DNA from: an uncultured Rhodospirillales bacterium
GTDB lineage: Bacteria; Pseudomonadota; Alphaproteobacteria; Acetobacterales; Acetobacteraceae
NCBI GenBank assembly: GCA_903844785.1
Contig: CAIMVB010000098.1
Location: 1 to 13,951, forward strand
Length of the DNA stretch: 13,951 bases
Reading direction: 5' to 3'
The position numbers and the translations under genes were made by a program. The notes under the pieces are model-generated. The model worked only from the letters and a program-made list of their open reading frames with translations. It did no database searches and was not told the origin of the DNA. Each line of letters opens with the position of its first letter. Position 1 is the stretch's first letter. This document shows positions 5,647-12,891 of this stretch, one piece after another.

Positions 5647-8145
5647 CTATTCATTGCGGAGCAAGGGCGCGGCCTTGGCACGCAGCGCAAAGGCGGTGCC
5701 GGCATAACCGAAGCCGAGCGTGATGGCCATGCAGGCTAGCACCGTCAGCGCCAGCGTGCCGGGCAGAAACACCCAATCAACACGCATGACAAAGCGCACC
5801 ACGCCCCAGGCCGCTGCCGTGCCGGCGGTGGTGGCAAGCACACCTGCCGTCAGGCCAAGCAGGCCAAATTCCACCAGGAAGCTCGAGCGGATTTGCGCCC
5901 GCGTGGCGCCGATGGTCTTCAGCACCACCGCATCGCGAATGCGCCGCCTTTGCCCCGCCGCCACCGCGCCCGCCAGCACCAGCAAGCCCGCCACCAGCGT
6001 AATCCCCGCCACGGCAGAAAGTGCCAAGCCAATGCGTTCCAAAAGCCCGACAACTTGGTCCAGGGCATCCCTCACACGAATGCCGGTCACATTCGGGAAG
6101 CGATCTGTCAGCAATTGGAGCAGCGCCGCTTCCTGCGCCGCATCATTGCGCATGGTCGCGATATGCGTATGCGGCGCGGCGGAGAGCAAACCGGGTGAGG
6201 CCACCAGCACGTAATTGATGCCAAGCCCGCGCCAGGCGATTTCGCGTAGGCTCGCGATTTTCAGCGTGATGTCTCGCCCAAGCACATTGACGGTGATGCT
6301 ATCGCCAACCCCAATGCCCCAGCCTTTGGCGAGTTGCGCGTCAAAGGAAACCAAGGGCGGGCCGGCATAATCTGGCGCCCACCATGCGCCCGCGACCAGC
6401 TTCGCACCTTCCGGCGGCCTTGCGGCATAGGTCAGGCCGCGATCTCCGCGCAAAGCCCAGGCCGTTTCCGGCGTGGCATTTACCTGTTCCGCCGGCACGC
6501 CATTCACCGCAACAATGCGCGCGCGCAGATTGGGCACGCTGCGGATTTCAGTCATGCCGGGCTGCGCGCGGGCCAGCGCCTCAAACGCATTTATCTGATC
6601 CGATTGGATATCAATGAAGTAGAAATTCGGCGCGGCGGCCGGCATTTCATTGGCCAATTGACGACGCAGATTGCCTTCAATCAGCGCAATGGCGGAAAGC
6701 ACCGTGAGCCCCACGCCGAGTGAGACGAGCATCAGCGGTGTCGGCGCGCCGGGGCGATGCAGATTGGCGAGCCCCAAGCGCAAAGCCGGGCGCCGCGCAT
6801 GCGGCAGGCGCCGCGCGAGTGCCATGAGCGCGGCGGCCCCAAGCCGGAAGATCAGCAGCGTGCCAATCACGCCCGCAATGAAGCCCCCGGCAAAGCGCGG
6901 GTTTTCCGCCGTGCCAATCACCAGCGCGGAAAGCGCTGCCGCCGCTGTCAGAATCGCCGCCAGAATGCCAAGGCTAGGTCTGCCGCTACTGGGTGCCACG
7001 ACGTCGCGAAACAGCGCCGCCCCCGGAATGCTGCCCGCGCGCCCAAGCGGCCAAAGCGTGAAGGCCAGCGCAGTGAGCAAGCCATAAAGCGCGGCCATGG
7101 CAAGCGGCGCTGGATAGGGCAGGATGCGCGGCGCCACCGGCAGAATGGAAGCCAGCGCCGCCGCACCCGCCCAGGTCAGCGCAAAGCCAATCGCCAGCCC
7201 AAGCGCAATTCCAAGCAGTGCCAAGGCCATGACCTGGAGCAGATAGGTGGTGAAAATCAGCGAAGGCGGCGCGCCCAGACAGCGCAAGGTCGCAATGGTC
7301 CGCGCGCGCTGATCAAGCCAGGCGGAAACGCCGGTCGCAATTCCAATGCCGCCCACCAGCAGCGCCGTCAGGCTCGCCAGCGTCAGGAAAAACGCGGCGC
7401 GATCCAGGAAGCGATTGACGCCGGGTGCGGCGACATCGGCGCTACGGATGCGCCAGCCGCTTTCGGGAAAATCGCGCCGCAGATCGGCGATCAGGCGCTT
7501 GCTATCCGCCCCCACCGGCAAAGCCAGCCGATATTCGTAAGTGACCAGACTGCCGGGGAGAATGAGCCGCGTTGCCTCCAGCGACACCAAAGGGATCATG
7601 GCGCGCGGGCCGAGAAGGGACGGGCTCGCCACCTTATCCGGTTCCTGCGCGATAGTGGCGCGGAGTGTGAAGCGCGCTTCACCGATGCGCAGCATCGCAC
7701 CGGGCGCCACGCCAAGCCTTTCGGCGATGAAGGGATCAATCGCGACATCGCCCTGGCCAAGCGGGACCGGCGGTTGCAACACCAAGGCGCCATAAAGCGG
7801 ATAGGCGCCATCAACGGCTTTCAATTCCACCAACATGCGTTGGCCGGAATCGGCCACCGCCATGGCACGTAGCGTCACCACTTCGGAAACCCGCGCGCCG
7901 CGCGCGGCGAGCCAAGCGCGTGGTGCCTCCCCCAAAGGCCGATAAGGGGAAGCGATTTCAACATCACCGCCTAAAATCCGTGCGCCATCTTCAGCAAGGC
8001 CCGCATCCACCCCCGCGCGCAAAGTGCCGACAGCGGTGATGGCCGCAACACCCAGCGCCAGGCAGGCGAGCACAATGCGCAAGCCGCGCAGGCCGCCGCG
8101 CAATTCGCGCCGCGCGATCCGCAGGGCGAGCGACAGATTGCTCAC
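5647..8145 (-). CDS. ybbP: YbbP-like ABC transporter permease (FtsX/MacB superfamily)
   Basis: A long (832 residue) permease with two FtsX-type modules, matching E. coli YbbP (about 804). After TM1 (about 22-44) comes a large extracytoplasmic domain, then a first FtsX module (about 253-372) with the coupling stretch RTIATLRCLGAPPSLI. Two further hydrophobic segments (392-412, 418-440) and one at 471-490 follow, then a second extracytoplasmic domain and the C-terminal FtsX module (about 705-825) with RDAVVLKTIGATRAQI. With YbbA it forms an ABC complex thought to move hydrophobic material out of the inner membrane, working with TesA; the substrate is unsettled. It starts at GTG 8145, overlapping the ATPase stop as GTGA, so the two subunits are coupled. 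The full reading frame is intact. Confidence 0.93.
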   Translation of the reverse strand: MSNLSLALRIARRELRGGLRGLRIVLACLALGVAAITAVGTLRAGVDAGLAEDGARILGGDVEIASPYRPLGEAPRAWLAARGARVSEVVTLRAMAVADSGQRMLVELKAVDGAYPLYGALVLQPPVPLGQGDVAIDPFIAERLGVAPGAMLRIGEARFTLRATIAQEPDKVASPSLLGPRAMIPLVSLEATRLILPGSLVTYEYRLALPVGADSKRLIADLRRDFPESGWRIRSADVAAPGVNRFLDRAAFFLTLASLTALLVGGIGIATGVSAWLDQRARTIATLRCLGAPPSLIFTTYLLQVMALALLGIALGLAIGFALTWAGAAALASILPVAPRILPYPAPLAMAALYGLLTALAFTLWPLGRAGSIPGAALFRDVVAPSSGRPSLGILAAILTAAAALSALVIGTAENPRFAGGFIAGVIGTLLIFRLGAAALMALARRLPHARRPALRLGLANLHRPGAPTPLMLVSLGVGLTVLSAIALIEGNLRRQLANEMPAAAPNFYFIDIQSDQINAFEALARAQPGMTEIRSVPNLRARIVAVNGVPAEQVNATPETAWALRGDRGLTYAARPPEGAKLVAGAWWAPDYAGPPLVSFDAQLAKGWGIGVGDSITVNVLGRDITLKIASLREIAWRGLGINYVLVASPGLLSAAPHTHIATMRNDAAQEAALLQLLTDRFPNVTGIRVRDALDQVVGLLERIGLALSAVAGITLVAGLLVLAGAVAAGQRRRIRDAVVLKTIGATRAQIRSSFLVEFGLLGLTAGVLATTAGTAAAWGVVRFVMRVDWVFLPGTLALTVLACMAITLGFGYAGTAFALRAKAAPLLRNE

Positions 8146-8870
8146 GCCGCCACCATCTGATCAGACACAATCAACCCATCTTCAATGCGCAATTGCCGCG
8201 GGCAGCGCGCTGCCAAGGCGGGATCATGCGTAATCAGCAACAGCGTGGTGCCAAGGCGGGCGCGCAAATCAAACAGTAACGCCATGACTTCCTCACCCTT
8301 CGCACGGTCCAGATTGCCGGTGGGCTCATCGGCCAAAAGCAGGCGCGGTTCGGCAACAAAGGCGCGGGCGAGGGCCACGCGCTGCTGTTCGCCGCCCGAA
8401 AGCTGCGCCGGGTAATGGCCAAGACGGTGGCCAAGCCCAACCGCGCGCAAAGCCTCCGCCGCGCGGTCAAAAGCATCCCGCACACCGGCGAATTCCAGGG
8501 GCACGGCGACATTTTCAAGCGCCGTCATGGTCGGGATCAGGTGAAAGGCCTGAAAGACAATGCCCAGTCTTTCGCGGCGGAAGCGCGCCAGCGCATCCTC
8601 ATCCATCGCGCCGATATCCGCACCATCAATCAGCAAAGTGCCGGATGTCGGGCGTTCCAGCCCCGCCAGCAACATCAGCAGGCTGGTTTTGCCAGAACCG
8701 GAAGGGCCAACGATCCCAACGGCCTCCCCAGCATTCACGCGCAAATCAAGGCCGCGCAGGATGTTGATCTCGCCGGCCCCCGCCCTCACTTTGAAGCCAA
8801 GGCCGCGCGCTTCGATCAGGGGCGCGGGCATAGTGCGTTGGGCGGCGTCAGCCGCATGAAGGGCGTCCAT
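8142..8870 (-). CDS. ybbA: YbbA-like ABC transporter ATP-binding protein
   Basis: ATPase partner of the following YbbP permease. All ABC motifs are present (numbering from ATG 8870, 242 residues): Walker A GPSGSGKT (55-62), Q-loop Q107, signature LSGGEQQR (157-164), Walker B LLLADEPT with E182, D-loop NLD (186-188) and switch H215. The sequence around LIPTMTALENVAVPL and ADEPTGNLD is typical of the LolD/MacB/YbbA branch, and the pairing with a two-FtsX permease plus an adjacent tesA identifies it as YbbA. Two starts are possible: ATG 8870, with GGAG 12 bases upstream, and ATG 8831 (MPAPLIEARG), giving 229 residues, nearer E. coli YbbA length but without a visible ribosome site. With either start there is almost no room for a promoter outside the opposite tesA gene. 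Confidence 0.93.
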   Translation of the reverse strand: MDALHAADAAQRTMPAPLIEARGLGFKVRAGAGEINILRGLDLRVNAGEAVGIVGPSGSGKTSLLMLLAGLERPTSGTLLIDGADIGAMDEDALARFRRERLGIVFQAFHLIPTMTALENVAVPLEFAGVRDAFDRAAEALRAVGLGHRLGHYPAQLSGGEQQRVALARAFVAEPRLLLADEPTGNLDRAKGEEVMALLFDLRARLGTTLLLITHDPALAARCPRQLRIEDGLIVSDQMVAA

Positions 8871-9546
8871 GGGTATGCGATACTCCAATTTCGCTTCGGC
8901 ATATGGTCGCAGATGGCTCTGGCGCCAATTGCTGGCGGTGGCGGTGGTTGCGGCTTTGGGGGCGGCGCCGGCGCGGGCGACGGAAATCCGGCTGATGATC
9001 CTGGGGGATTCCATCACCGCCGCCTATGGGCTGGCGCGGGGCGAAGGCCTGCCGGCCAGGCTGGAAGCCGCCTTGCGCGCCAAGGGCCGGGCTGTACGAG
9101 TGATTGATGCCGGTGTCTCCGGCGATACCACGGCGGGCGGGCGGGCGAGGCTGGATTGGGCCTTGGCCGATAACCCCCACGCCGTGATCGTGGCCCTTGG
9201 CGGCAATGATGGGCTGCGCGCCATTGAACCCCGCGCCAGCCGGGCCAATCTGGCCGCGATTCTGGACGCTTTGGCGGCAAAGCGCCTGCCCACCATGCTG
9301 GCCGGGATGCTGGCGCCGCCCAATCTCGGCGCCGATTACGGGCGGGAATTCGCCGCGAACTTCACCGATTTGGCAAGTGAAAGGCCGGGCGTGGTGTTTT
9401 ATCCCTTCCTGCTGGAGGGGGTGGCCGGGGACCTCTCGCTGAACCAGCCCGATGGCATTCATCCAAATGTCGCTGGCGTGGAGGAGTTGGTTCGGCGCAT
9501 GCTACCAACTGTCGAATCGCTTTTGGGGAAGCTTGCCGCCCCATAA
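8869..9546 (+). CDS. tesA: TesA-like arylesterase/lysophospholipase (SGNH hydrolase), exported
   Basis: A 225-residue GDSL/SGNH hydrolase with a Sec-type signal peptide (RRWLWRQ, hydrophobic LLAVAVVAALGA, cleavage near APARA-TE at 37-38). Catalytic blocks: GDSIT with nucleophile S48, block II G85 in AGVSGDTT, GGND with N113, and DGIHPN with D195 and H198. This is the TesA/thioesterase I pattern; such enzymes cleave acyl-CoA, lysophospholipid and aryl esters in the periplasm. It is back to back with ybbA-ybbP, as in E. coli, which supports a joint role in clearing hydrophobic molecules from the inner membrane. AAGGG five bases before ATG 8869 supports the start; ATG 8875 is an alternative. The RR is not in a good Tat context. 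It is followed 34 bp later by thpR. Confidence 0.94.
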   Translation: MGMRYSNFASAYGRRWLWRQLLAVAVVAALGAAPARATEIRLMILGDSITAAYGLARGEGLPARLEAALRAKGRAVRVIDAGVSGDTTAGGRARLDWALADNPHAVIVALGGNDGLRAIEPRASRANLAAILDALAAKRLPTMLAGMLAPPNLGADYGREFAANFTDLASERPGVVFYPFLLEGVAGDLSLNQPDGIHPNVAGVEELVRRMLPTVESLLGKLAAP

Positions 9547-9580
9547 GCGAAGCGCCGGATCGCACAGGAGGGCCCCCGCC

Positions 9581-10132
9581 ATGTTGCGTCTTTTCGTCGC
9601 CCTCGCCCTTCCTGCCACGCTCAGGGCGGAAATTGCGGGCCTTGCCGGCGGCATTCCCGGCGCGCGCTGGGTGCCGCCCGAGAATTACCACCTGACCTTG
9701 CGCTTCATTGGCGAAATTGAGCCCTGGCGCGCCCAGGAAGTGGATGACGCGCTGGCGGCGATCCGCGCGCGGCCCTTCACCTTGCAGCTTGCCGGGCTTG
9801 GCACTTTTGAGAAGGCCGGGCGCATCCAATCGCTTTGGGTGGGGGCAGAACGCAATGACGCGCTGACCCATTTGCAGACCAAGGTCGAAACCGCCTTGCA
9901 GCGCGTGGGCCTGCCCGCCGAACGCAAGCGCTTTTCGCCCCATGTGACCCTGGCCCGCACGGACCGCGCCGCTCCGGAAAAGCTGATTGCCTTTGTGCAG
10001 GCGCATAATCTGTTCCGCGCCGCGCCGGTGGAAGTGGAACATTTCACGCTTTTCTCCTCCCGCCTGGGGAAGGAGGCTTCGGTTTATACGCCGGAAGTGG
10101 ATTACGATTTGGTGGCGCGAGCGGCGGCCTGA
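9581..10132 (+). CDS. thpR: RNA 2',3'-cyclic phosphodiesterase ThpR (LigT)
   Basis: A 183-residue member of the 2H phosphoesterase family. The two HxTx motifs are HLTL (37-40, within ENYHLTLRFIGE) and HVTL (121-124, within FSPHVTLAR), the paired catalytic histidines and threonines. Opening residues MLRLFVALALP and the segment FTLQLAGLGTFEKAGRIQSLWVGAE are characteristic of bacterial LigT/ThpR. The enzyme hydrolyses 2',3'-cyclic phosphate RNA ends to 2'-phosphates and can ligate tRNA half molecules in vitro. The ATG at 9581 is preceded by AGGAGG with a 9-base spacer; an earlier in-frame ATG at 9452 falls deep within tesA and is rejected. It is probably co-transcribed with tesA; no functional link is evident. 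Confidence 0.95.
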   Translation: MLRLFVALALPATLRAEIAGLAGGIPGARWVPPENYHLTLRFIGEIEPWRAQEVDDALAAIRARPFTLQLAGLGTFEKAGRIQSLWVGAERNDALTHLQTKVETALQRVGLPAERKRFSPHVTLARTDRAAPEKLIAFVQAHNLFRAAPVEVEHFTLFSSRLGKEASVYTPEVDYDLVARAAA

Positions 10133-10166
10133 GCGTGATGGCTTGGCAGGTGGGGCGGGCCAGATT

Positions 10167-10550
10167 ATGCCGTTTCCCGTGAAACGTTTTGCCGCCCCCT
10201 TCCTGCGCCTGATCGCCGCCCTTCTGCTGGTGCAGGCAGTGCTGGCCCCGGCGCTCTGCCTGGCTCATGCGGCCAGTGCGGGCTTGGCAACGATCATCTG
10301 CTCCCCGGATGGGGACCGCACCGTGCATCTGGGCGCTGAGGGCCAAGAAATGCCAGCGCCCGAAGCCATGGCGGGTTTCTGCCTCGCCTGCCACGCGCTA
10401 CCCCAAGCGGATATGCCCGCCGCGCCAATGGTTTCTGCCCCGGCGGAACTTGGCAGCGCGATTATCTGGCTCGCCTCAGGCGATGCCGGCTGGCACCCGG
10501 CGGCGCGCGCGCCGCCCTACGAACCGACAGGTCCCCCCGCCTTCTTCTGA
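10167..10550 (+). CDS. DUF2946-type secreted protein with CxxCH motif (copper-linked)
   Basis: A 127-residue protein with an N-terminal hydrophobic export segment (RLIAALLLVQAVLAPALCLAHA, about 14-35). The mature part holds IICSPDGDRTV (C45) and FCLACHALPQ (C72, C75, H76), a spacing like that of DUF2946 proteins, which pair an early Cys with a later CxxC, and it ends in a Pro-rich RAPPYEPTGPPAFF tail, also typical. DUF2946 members lie beside YcnI and PCu(A)C genes and are thought to handle copper; the Cys/His cluster fits metal binding. CxxCH is also the haem c attachment motif, a less likely alternative. The start at 10167 is chosen because it opens directly before the basic/hydrophobic signal; its ribosome site is weak. 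It begins 34 bp after thpR and 59 bp before ycnI. Confidence 0.7.
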   Translation: MPFPVKRFAAPFLRLIAALLLVQAVLAPALCLAHAASAGLATIICSPDGDRTVHLGAEGQEMPAPEAMAGFCLACHALPQADMPAAPMVSAPAELGSAIIWLASGDAGWHPAARAPPYEPTGPPAFF

Positions 10551-10609
10551 GGCCGCCCGGATGCGGGTGGCCATAAGCCGTGCCCGTATGCGACCTCAGG
10601 AGAAATTTC

Positions 10610-11155
10610 GTGTTCAACCAAAATCATGCGCGGCTTTTCGCCGCCGCCGCCGTTGCGCTGCTTTGCACATCACCGGCTTCAGCCCATGTCACCATTGACC
10701 CGCCACAGGCCCAGGCTAACGGCACGCTGCGCGCGGCGTTTCGCGTGCCGCATGGCTGCGGGCAGCAAGCGACCACTAGCGTGACCGTCACCTTGCCCGA
10801 AGGCACCACCACCGCGCGACCCATGCCCAAGGCTGGCTGGCGCATCAGCATCACCCGCCAGCCATTGGCGACCCCGGTTTCCGATGGCCATGGCGGCATG
10901 ATCACGGAAGGGATCACGCAAATCATTTGGGAAGGCGGGCCGCTGCCCAATGAGCATTACGATGAATTCATCATCATGTTCCGAACGCCGAACCGCCCGG
11001 ATGAAACCATCTGGCTGCCGACCGTGCAGCATTGCGATGGCGGCGGGACCGCCGCCTGGACTGAAATCCCTGAAGCCGGGCGGCGGATCACGGATTACCG
11101 CTTCCCCGCGCCCTCACTCCGCCTGACCCCACCCCGCACTGCCGGAGGCCACTGA
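10610..11155 (+). CDS. ycnI: YcnI family copper-binding protein (DUF1775)
   Basis: A secreted 181-residue protein. The signal peptide (1-25) ends SPASA, so the mature chain begins HVTIDPPQA; an N-terminal histidine is the key copper ligand (histidine brace type) in characterised YcnI proteins. Family features are FRVPHGCGQQATTSVTV with C50, LPEG, conserved W107 in IIWEGGPLP, YDEF, RTP, and QHC with C142, which may bridge to C50. The GTG at 10610 is chosen as start because AGGAGA (10598-10603) lies 6 bases upstream and the signal peptide then has normal length; an in-frame GTG at 10580 only adds residues before it. Unlike the Bacillus protein, no C-terminal membrane anchor is present. It probably passes copper within the periplasm together with PCu(A)C. 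Confidence 0.92.
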   Translation: MFNQNHARLFAAAAVALLCTSPASAHVTIDPPQAQANGTLRAAFRVPHGCGQQATTSVTVTLPEGTTTARPMPKAGWRISITRQPLATPVSDGHGGMITEGITQIIWEGGPLPNEHYDEFIIMFRTPNRPDETIWLPTVQHCDGGGTAAWTEIPEAGRRITDYRFPAPSLRLTPPRTAGGH

Positions 11156-11157
11156 CC

Positions 11158-11523
11158 ATGCACCCCATGCTGAAAACCCTGCCGCTTGCCGCCCTGATCC
11201 TGGCCGCACCGCCGCTGGCGCGCGCCTGCGATATGGAAGCGATCAATGCGGAAATGACCACGATCTGCTTGGGCGCCCTGAACCCAACCCGCGCGGCGGC
11301 TGAGGCGGTAATGGCGCAAATTCCGGCCACCGAAAAAGCCGCCCTGGCGGCGGCGCTGGCCCGCGCCGGGGATGCCTGCGAAGCCGGGGATCCCGCCCAA
11401 GGCACCCGCGAAGCCGCCGGCATCATGCGCCTGATTGGCCATATCGAAGCCCGGCTGGGCCTAGCGCCACCCAACCTGTCACCGCAGCGCCTGGGCGGCA
11501 TTGCCCCCGCGCCGCGCGGCTAA
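11158..11523 (+). CDS. Small secreted three-cysteine protein of unknown function in the copper gene set
   Basis: I do not recognise a family. The 121-residue protein opens with a clear signal peptide (MHPMLKTLPLAALILAAPPLARA, 1-23), so the mature chain would start CDMEAINAEMTTIC. It has three cysteines (C24, C37, C74), a run of Met residues (M26, M33, M52, M90), largely helical Ala-rich sequence to about residue 101, and a Pro-rich end. LARAC is a poor lipobox (Arg before the last Ala), so simple secretion is more likely than lipidation. It starts 2 bp after the ycnI stop with GGAGG nine bases upstream, and pcuAC starts 25 bp after its stop, so it is firmly inside the copper transcript. A periplasmic metal or redox accessory role is inference from position and Cys/Met content. 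Confidence 0.75.
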   Translation: MHPMLKTLPLAALILAAPPLARACDMEAINAEMTTICLGALNPTRAAAEAVMAQIPATEKAALAAALARAGDACEAGDPAQGTREAAGIMRLIGHIEARLGLAPPNLSPQRLGGIAPAPRG

Positions 11524-11548
11524 CCTATTTGATCAAAAGGAAATACCC

Positions 11549-12013
11549 ATGCCCAACCTGACCCGCCGCGCCCTTGGTGCCCTGATCCTGACCCTCCCCG
11601 CCACGGCCTTCGCCCACCATGATGTCACGGCAGGTGATATCGCCATCGGCCATCCCTGGACCCGCGCCGCCGGCGCCAATTCCAATGGCGCGGGCTTCAT
11701 GACGCTCAAGAATAATGGCGCGGCCGGGGATCGGCTGATCTCCGCCGCCAGCCCCGCCGCGCGGGTCGTGGAGCTTCATACCCATATCCGCGAAGGCGAT
11801 GTCATGCGCATGCGCCCGGTGGCGGATATCCCGATCCCGCCGGGTCAGACAGTGCATCTCCGCCCCGGTGGGCTGCATATCATGCTGATTGGCCTGACCG
11901 AGCCGCTCCGCCAGGGCACCACCGTGCCGCTGACGCTGCGCTTTGAACGCGCTGGGGAAGTGCAGGTGACGCTTGGCGTTGAATCCGCTGGCGCCCGCGG
12001 CCACGCGCATTAA
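11549..12013 (+). CDS. Periplasmic copper chaperone PCu(A)C
   Basis: A 154-residue exported protein (signal peptide 1-22, cleavage TAFA-HHDV). It carries the exact PCu(A)C metal site H-x10-M-x21-H-x-M: H77 (ELHTH), M88 (MRMRPV), H110 and M112 (GLHIML). The N-terminal segment IAIGHPWTRAA and GAGFMTLKNNG are family-typical. PCu(A)C binds Cu(I) and delivers it to the CuA/CuB sites of cytochrome oxidases, usually with Sco1; no sco gene lies in this window. Extra histidines at the mature N-terminus (HH) and the C-terminus (GHAH) could bind Cu(II). The ATG at 11549 follows AAAAGGAAA; it is last in the DUF2946-ycnI-unknown-PCu(A)C set. Confidence 0.95.
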   Translation: MPNLTRRALGALILTLPATAFAHHDVTAGDIAIGHPWTRAAGANSNGAGFMTLKNNGAAGDRLISAASPAARVVELHTHIREGDVMRMRPVADIPIPPGQTVHLRPGGLHIMLIGLTEPLRQGTTVPLTLRFERAGEVQVTLGVESAGARGHAH

Positions 12014-12019
12014 GGGGCC

Positions 12020-12085
12020 GGGGGGCGTTTGGGCAGTCATCGCTTGCCTTGCGCCCCCTTTCGGGCCAAAGAGCCCTTCTTTCCT
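12020..12085 (+). terminator. Possible terminator after the copper set
   Basis: GGGGGCG (12021-12027) pairs with CGCCCCC (12052-12058), enclosing a nested GGCA/TGCC stem. Just beyond it GGGC (12063-12066) pairs with GCCC (12073-12076) and is followed by the pyrimidine tract TTCTTTCCTTC. It lies between pcuAC and acpXL, where a transcript boundary is expected. Stem quality is moderate. Confidence 0.4.
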
Positions 12086-12115
12086 TCACTCCTGATTCTG
12101 CATGGAGGGCCTCGC

Positions 12116-12397
12116 ATGGCCTCGTCCTTCGACCGTATCGCCGATATCATCGCTGAAAACAGCGAAGTCACGCGGGATAAGATCCTGCCCGATAGTCATG
12201 TGATCAATGATCTTGGCATTGATAGCCTGGACTTCCTGGATATCGTCTTCGCCATAGACAAGGCCTTCGGCATCAAGGTGCCGGTGGAAGCCTGGACGCA
12301 GGAAGTGAATGCGGGCAGCGCGCCGGCGGAAAAATACTTCGTGATGAAGAACCTGGCCGAACGTGTGGATGAGCTGGTTGCGGCCAAGGCCGGCTGA
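12116..12397 (+). CDS. acpXL: AcpXL-type acyl carrier protein for very-long-chain fatty acids
   Basis: A 93-residue acyl carrier protein. The phosphopantetheine site is S37 in [16 protein letters not shown]. The flanking text [43 protein letters not shown] and [14 protein letters not shown] closely parallels rhizobial AcpXL over the whole length and differs from housekeeping AcpP (about 78 residues). AcpXL carries the growing 27-hydroxyoctacosanoic-type acyl chain that LpxXL transfers to lipid A. The start at 12116 has GGAGGG six bases upstream. It is followed by fabZ-like and fabF-like genes in the same order as the rhizobial acpXL-fabZXL-fabF2XL cluster, which supports the assignment strongly. 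Confidence 0.92.
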   Translation: MASSFDRIADIIAENSEVTRDKILPDSHVINDLGIDSLDFLDIVFAIDKAFGIKVPVEAWTQEVNAGSAPAEKYFVMKNLAERVDELVAAKAG

Positions 12398-12444
12398 ACC
12401 AGGCCCCAAGCGGCGCGGCTTTGACATAACGGATCCTTGACGCG

Positions 12445-12891
12445 ATGCGCCTGGAATACTTCCAGATGATAGATCAGGTGGCATCGCGCGAAGGCGATAC
12501 CATCATTGTGGAAAGCCGCATCCCTGATGCCTCGCCGGTGTTTGAAGGGCATTTCCCTGGCCATCCGCTAATGCCTGGCGTGCTTTTGGTGGAAACCATG
12601 GCGCAGGCTTCCGGCTGGCTGCTGCTGGATCTGATGGGCTTTGCGCGCATGCCCTTTCTGATGGCGGTGAAGGAAGCGAAGTTTCGCAGCTTCATCGGCC
12701 CCGGCACGCCAGTGCGCGTGCATGCCAAGCGCCTGCATGATGGATCAGGCTTCGCAGTGACCGAAACGCGGATTGAAGCCGATGGCAAGCGTATCACCGA
12801 TGCGGAATTGACCTTCCGCATCATGGATTACCCCGCGCCGGAACTGGCGGAAGCCATGCGCGGGCGGGGCCGGGAATTGGGGCTGCTATGA
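12445..12891 (+). CDS. fabZXL: FabZ-like 3-hydroxyacyl-ACP dehydratase of the acpXL cluster
   Basis: A 148-residue hot-dog fold dehydratase. The catalytic loop reads FEGHFPGHPLMPGVLLVE with H36 and, on the following helix, E50 (VETMAQASG), the FabZ His/Glu pair. It would dehydrate 3-hydroxyacyl-ACP intermediates during very-long-chain acyl elongation on AcpXL; genuine housekeeping FabZ normally sits between lpxD and lpxA, not here. Sequence after the loop (FLMAVKEAKFRSFIGPGT) is standard for the fold. The gene lies 47 bp after acpXL and overlaps the next gene by ATGA. Its Shine-Dalgarno is poor (GGATCC...). A perfect TTGACA at 12421-12426 has no -10 partner at normal spacing. Confidence 0.9.
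   Translation: MRLEYFQMIDQVASREGDTIIVESRIPDASPVFEGHFPGHPLMPGVLLVETMAQASGWLLLDLMGFARMPFLMAVKEAKFRSFIGPGTPVRVHAKRLHDGSGFAVTETRIEADGKRITDAELTFRIMDYPAPELAEAMRGRGRELGLL

Noticed and set aside
6757..7872. Long plus-strand open frame (371 codons) opposite ybbP
   Set aside because: Extremely Arg/Gln/Ala-rich and without domain features; antisense shadow of the well-supported permease gene.
8879..8985. Tat signal in TesA because of the RR pair
   Set aside because: The residues around RR (YGRRWLWRQ) do not follow the S/T-R-R-x-F-L-K pattern; a Sec signal is the simpler reading.
10138..10182. A 14-codon frame (ATG to TGA) between thpR and the DUF2946 gene, possible leader peptide
   Set aside because: No clear ribosome site, no repeated regulatory codons and no attenuator hairpin; it overlaps the next start and looks like chance.
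12421..12449. Perfect TTGACA as a promoter for fabZXL
   Set aside because: No -10-like sequence follows at 16-18 bp; GATGCG at that place is the gene's start. The gene is more likely carried on the acpXL transcript.
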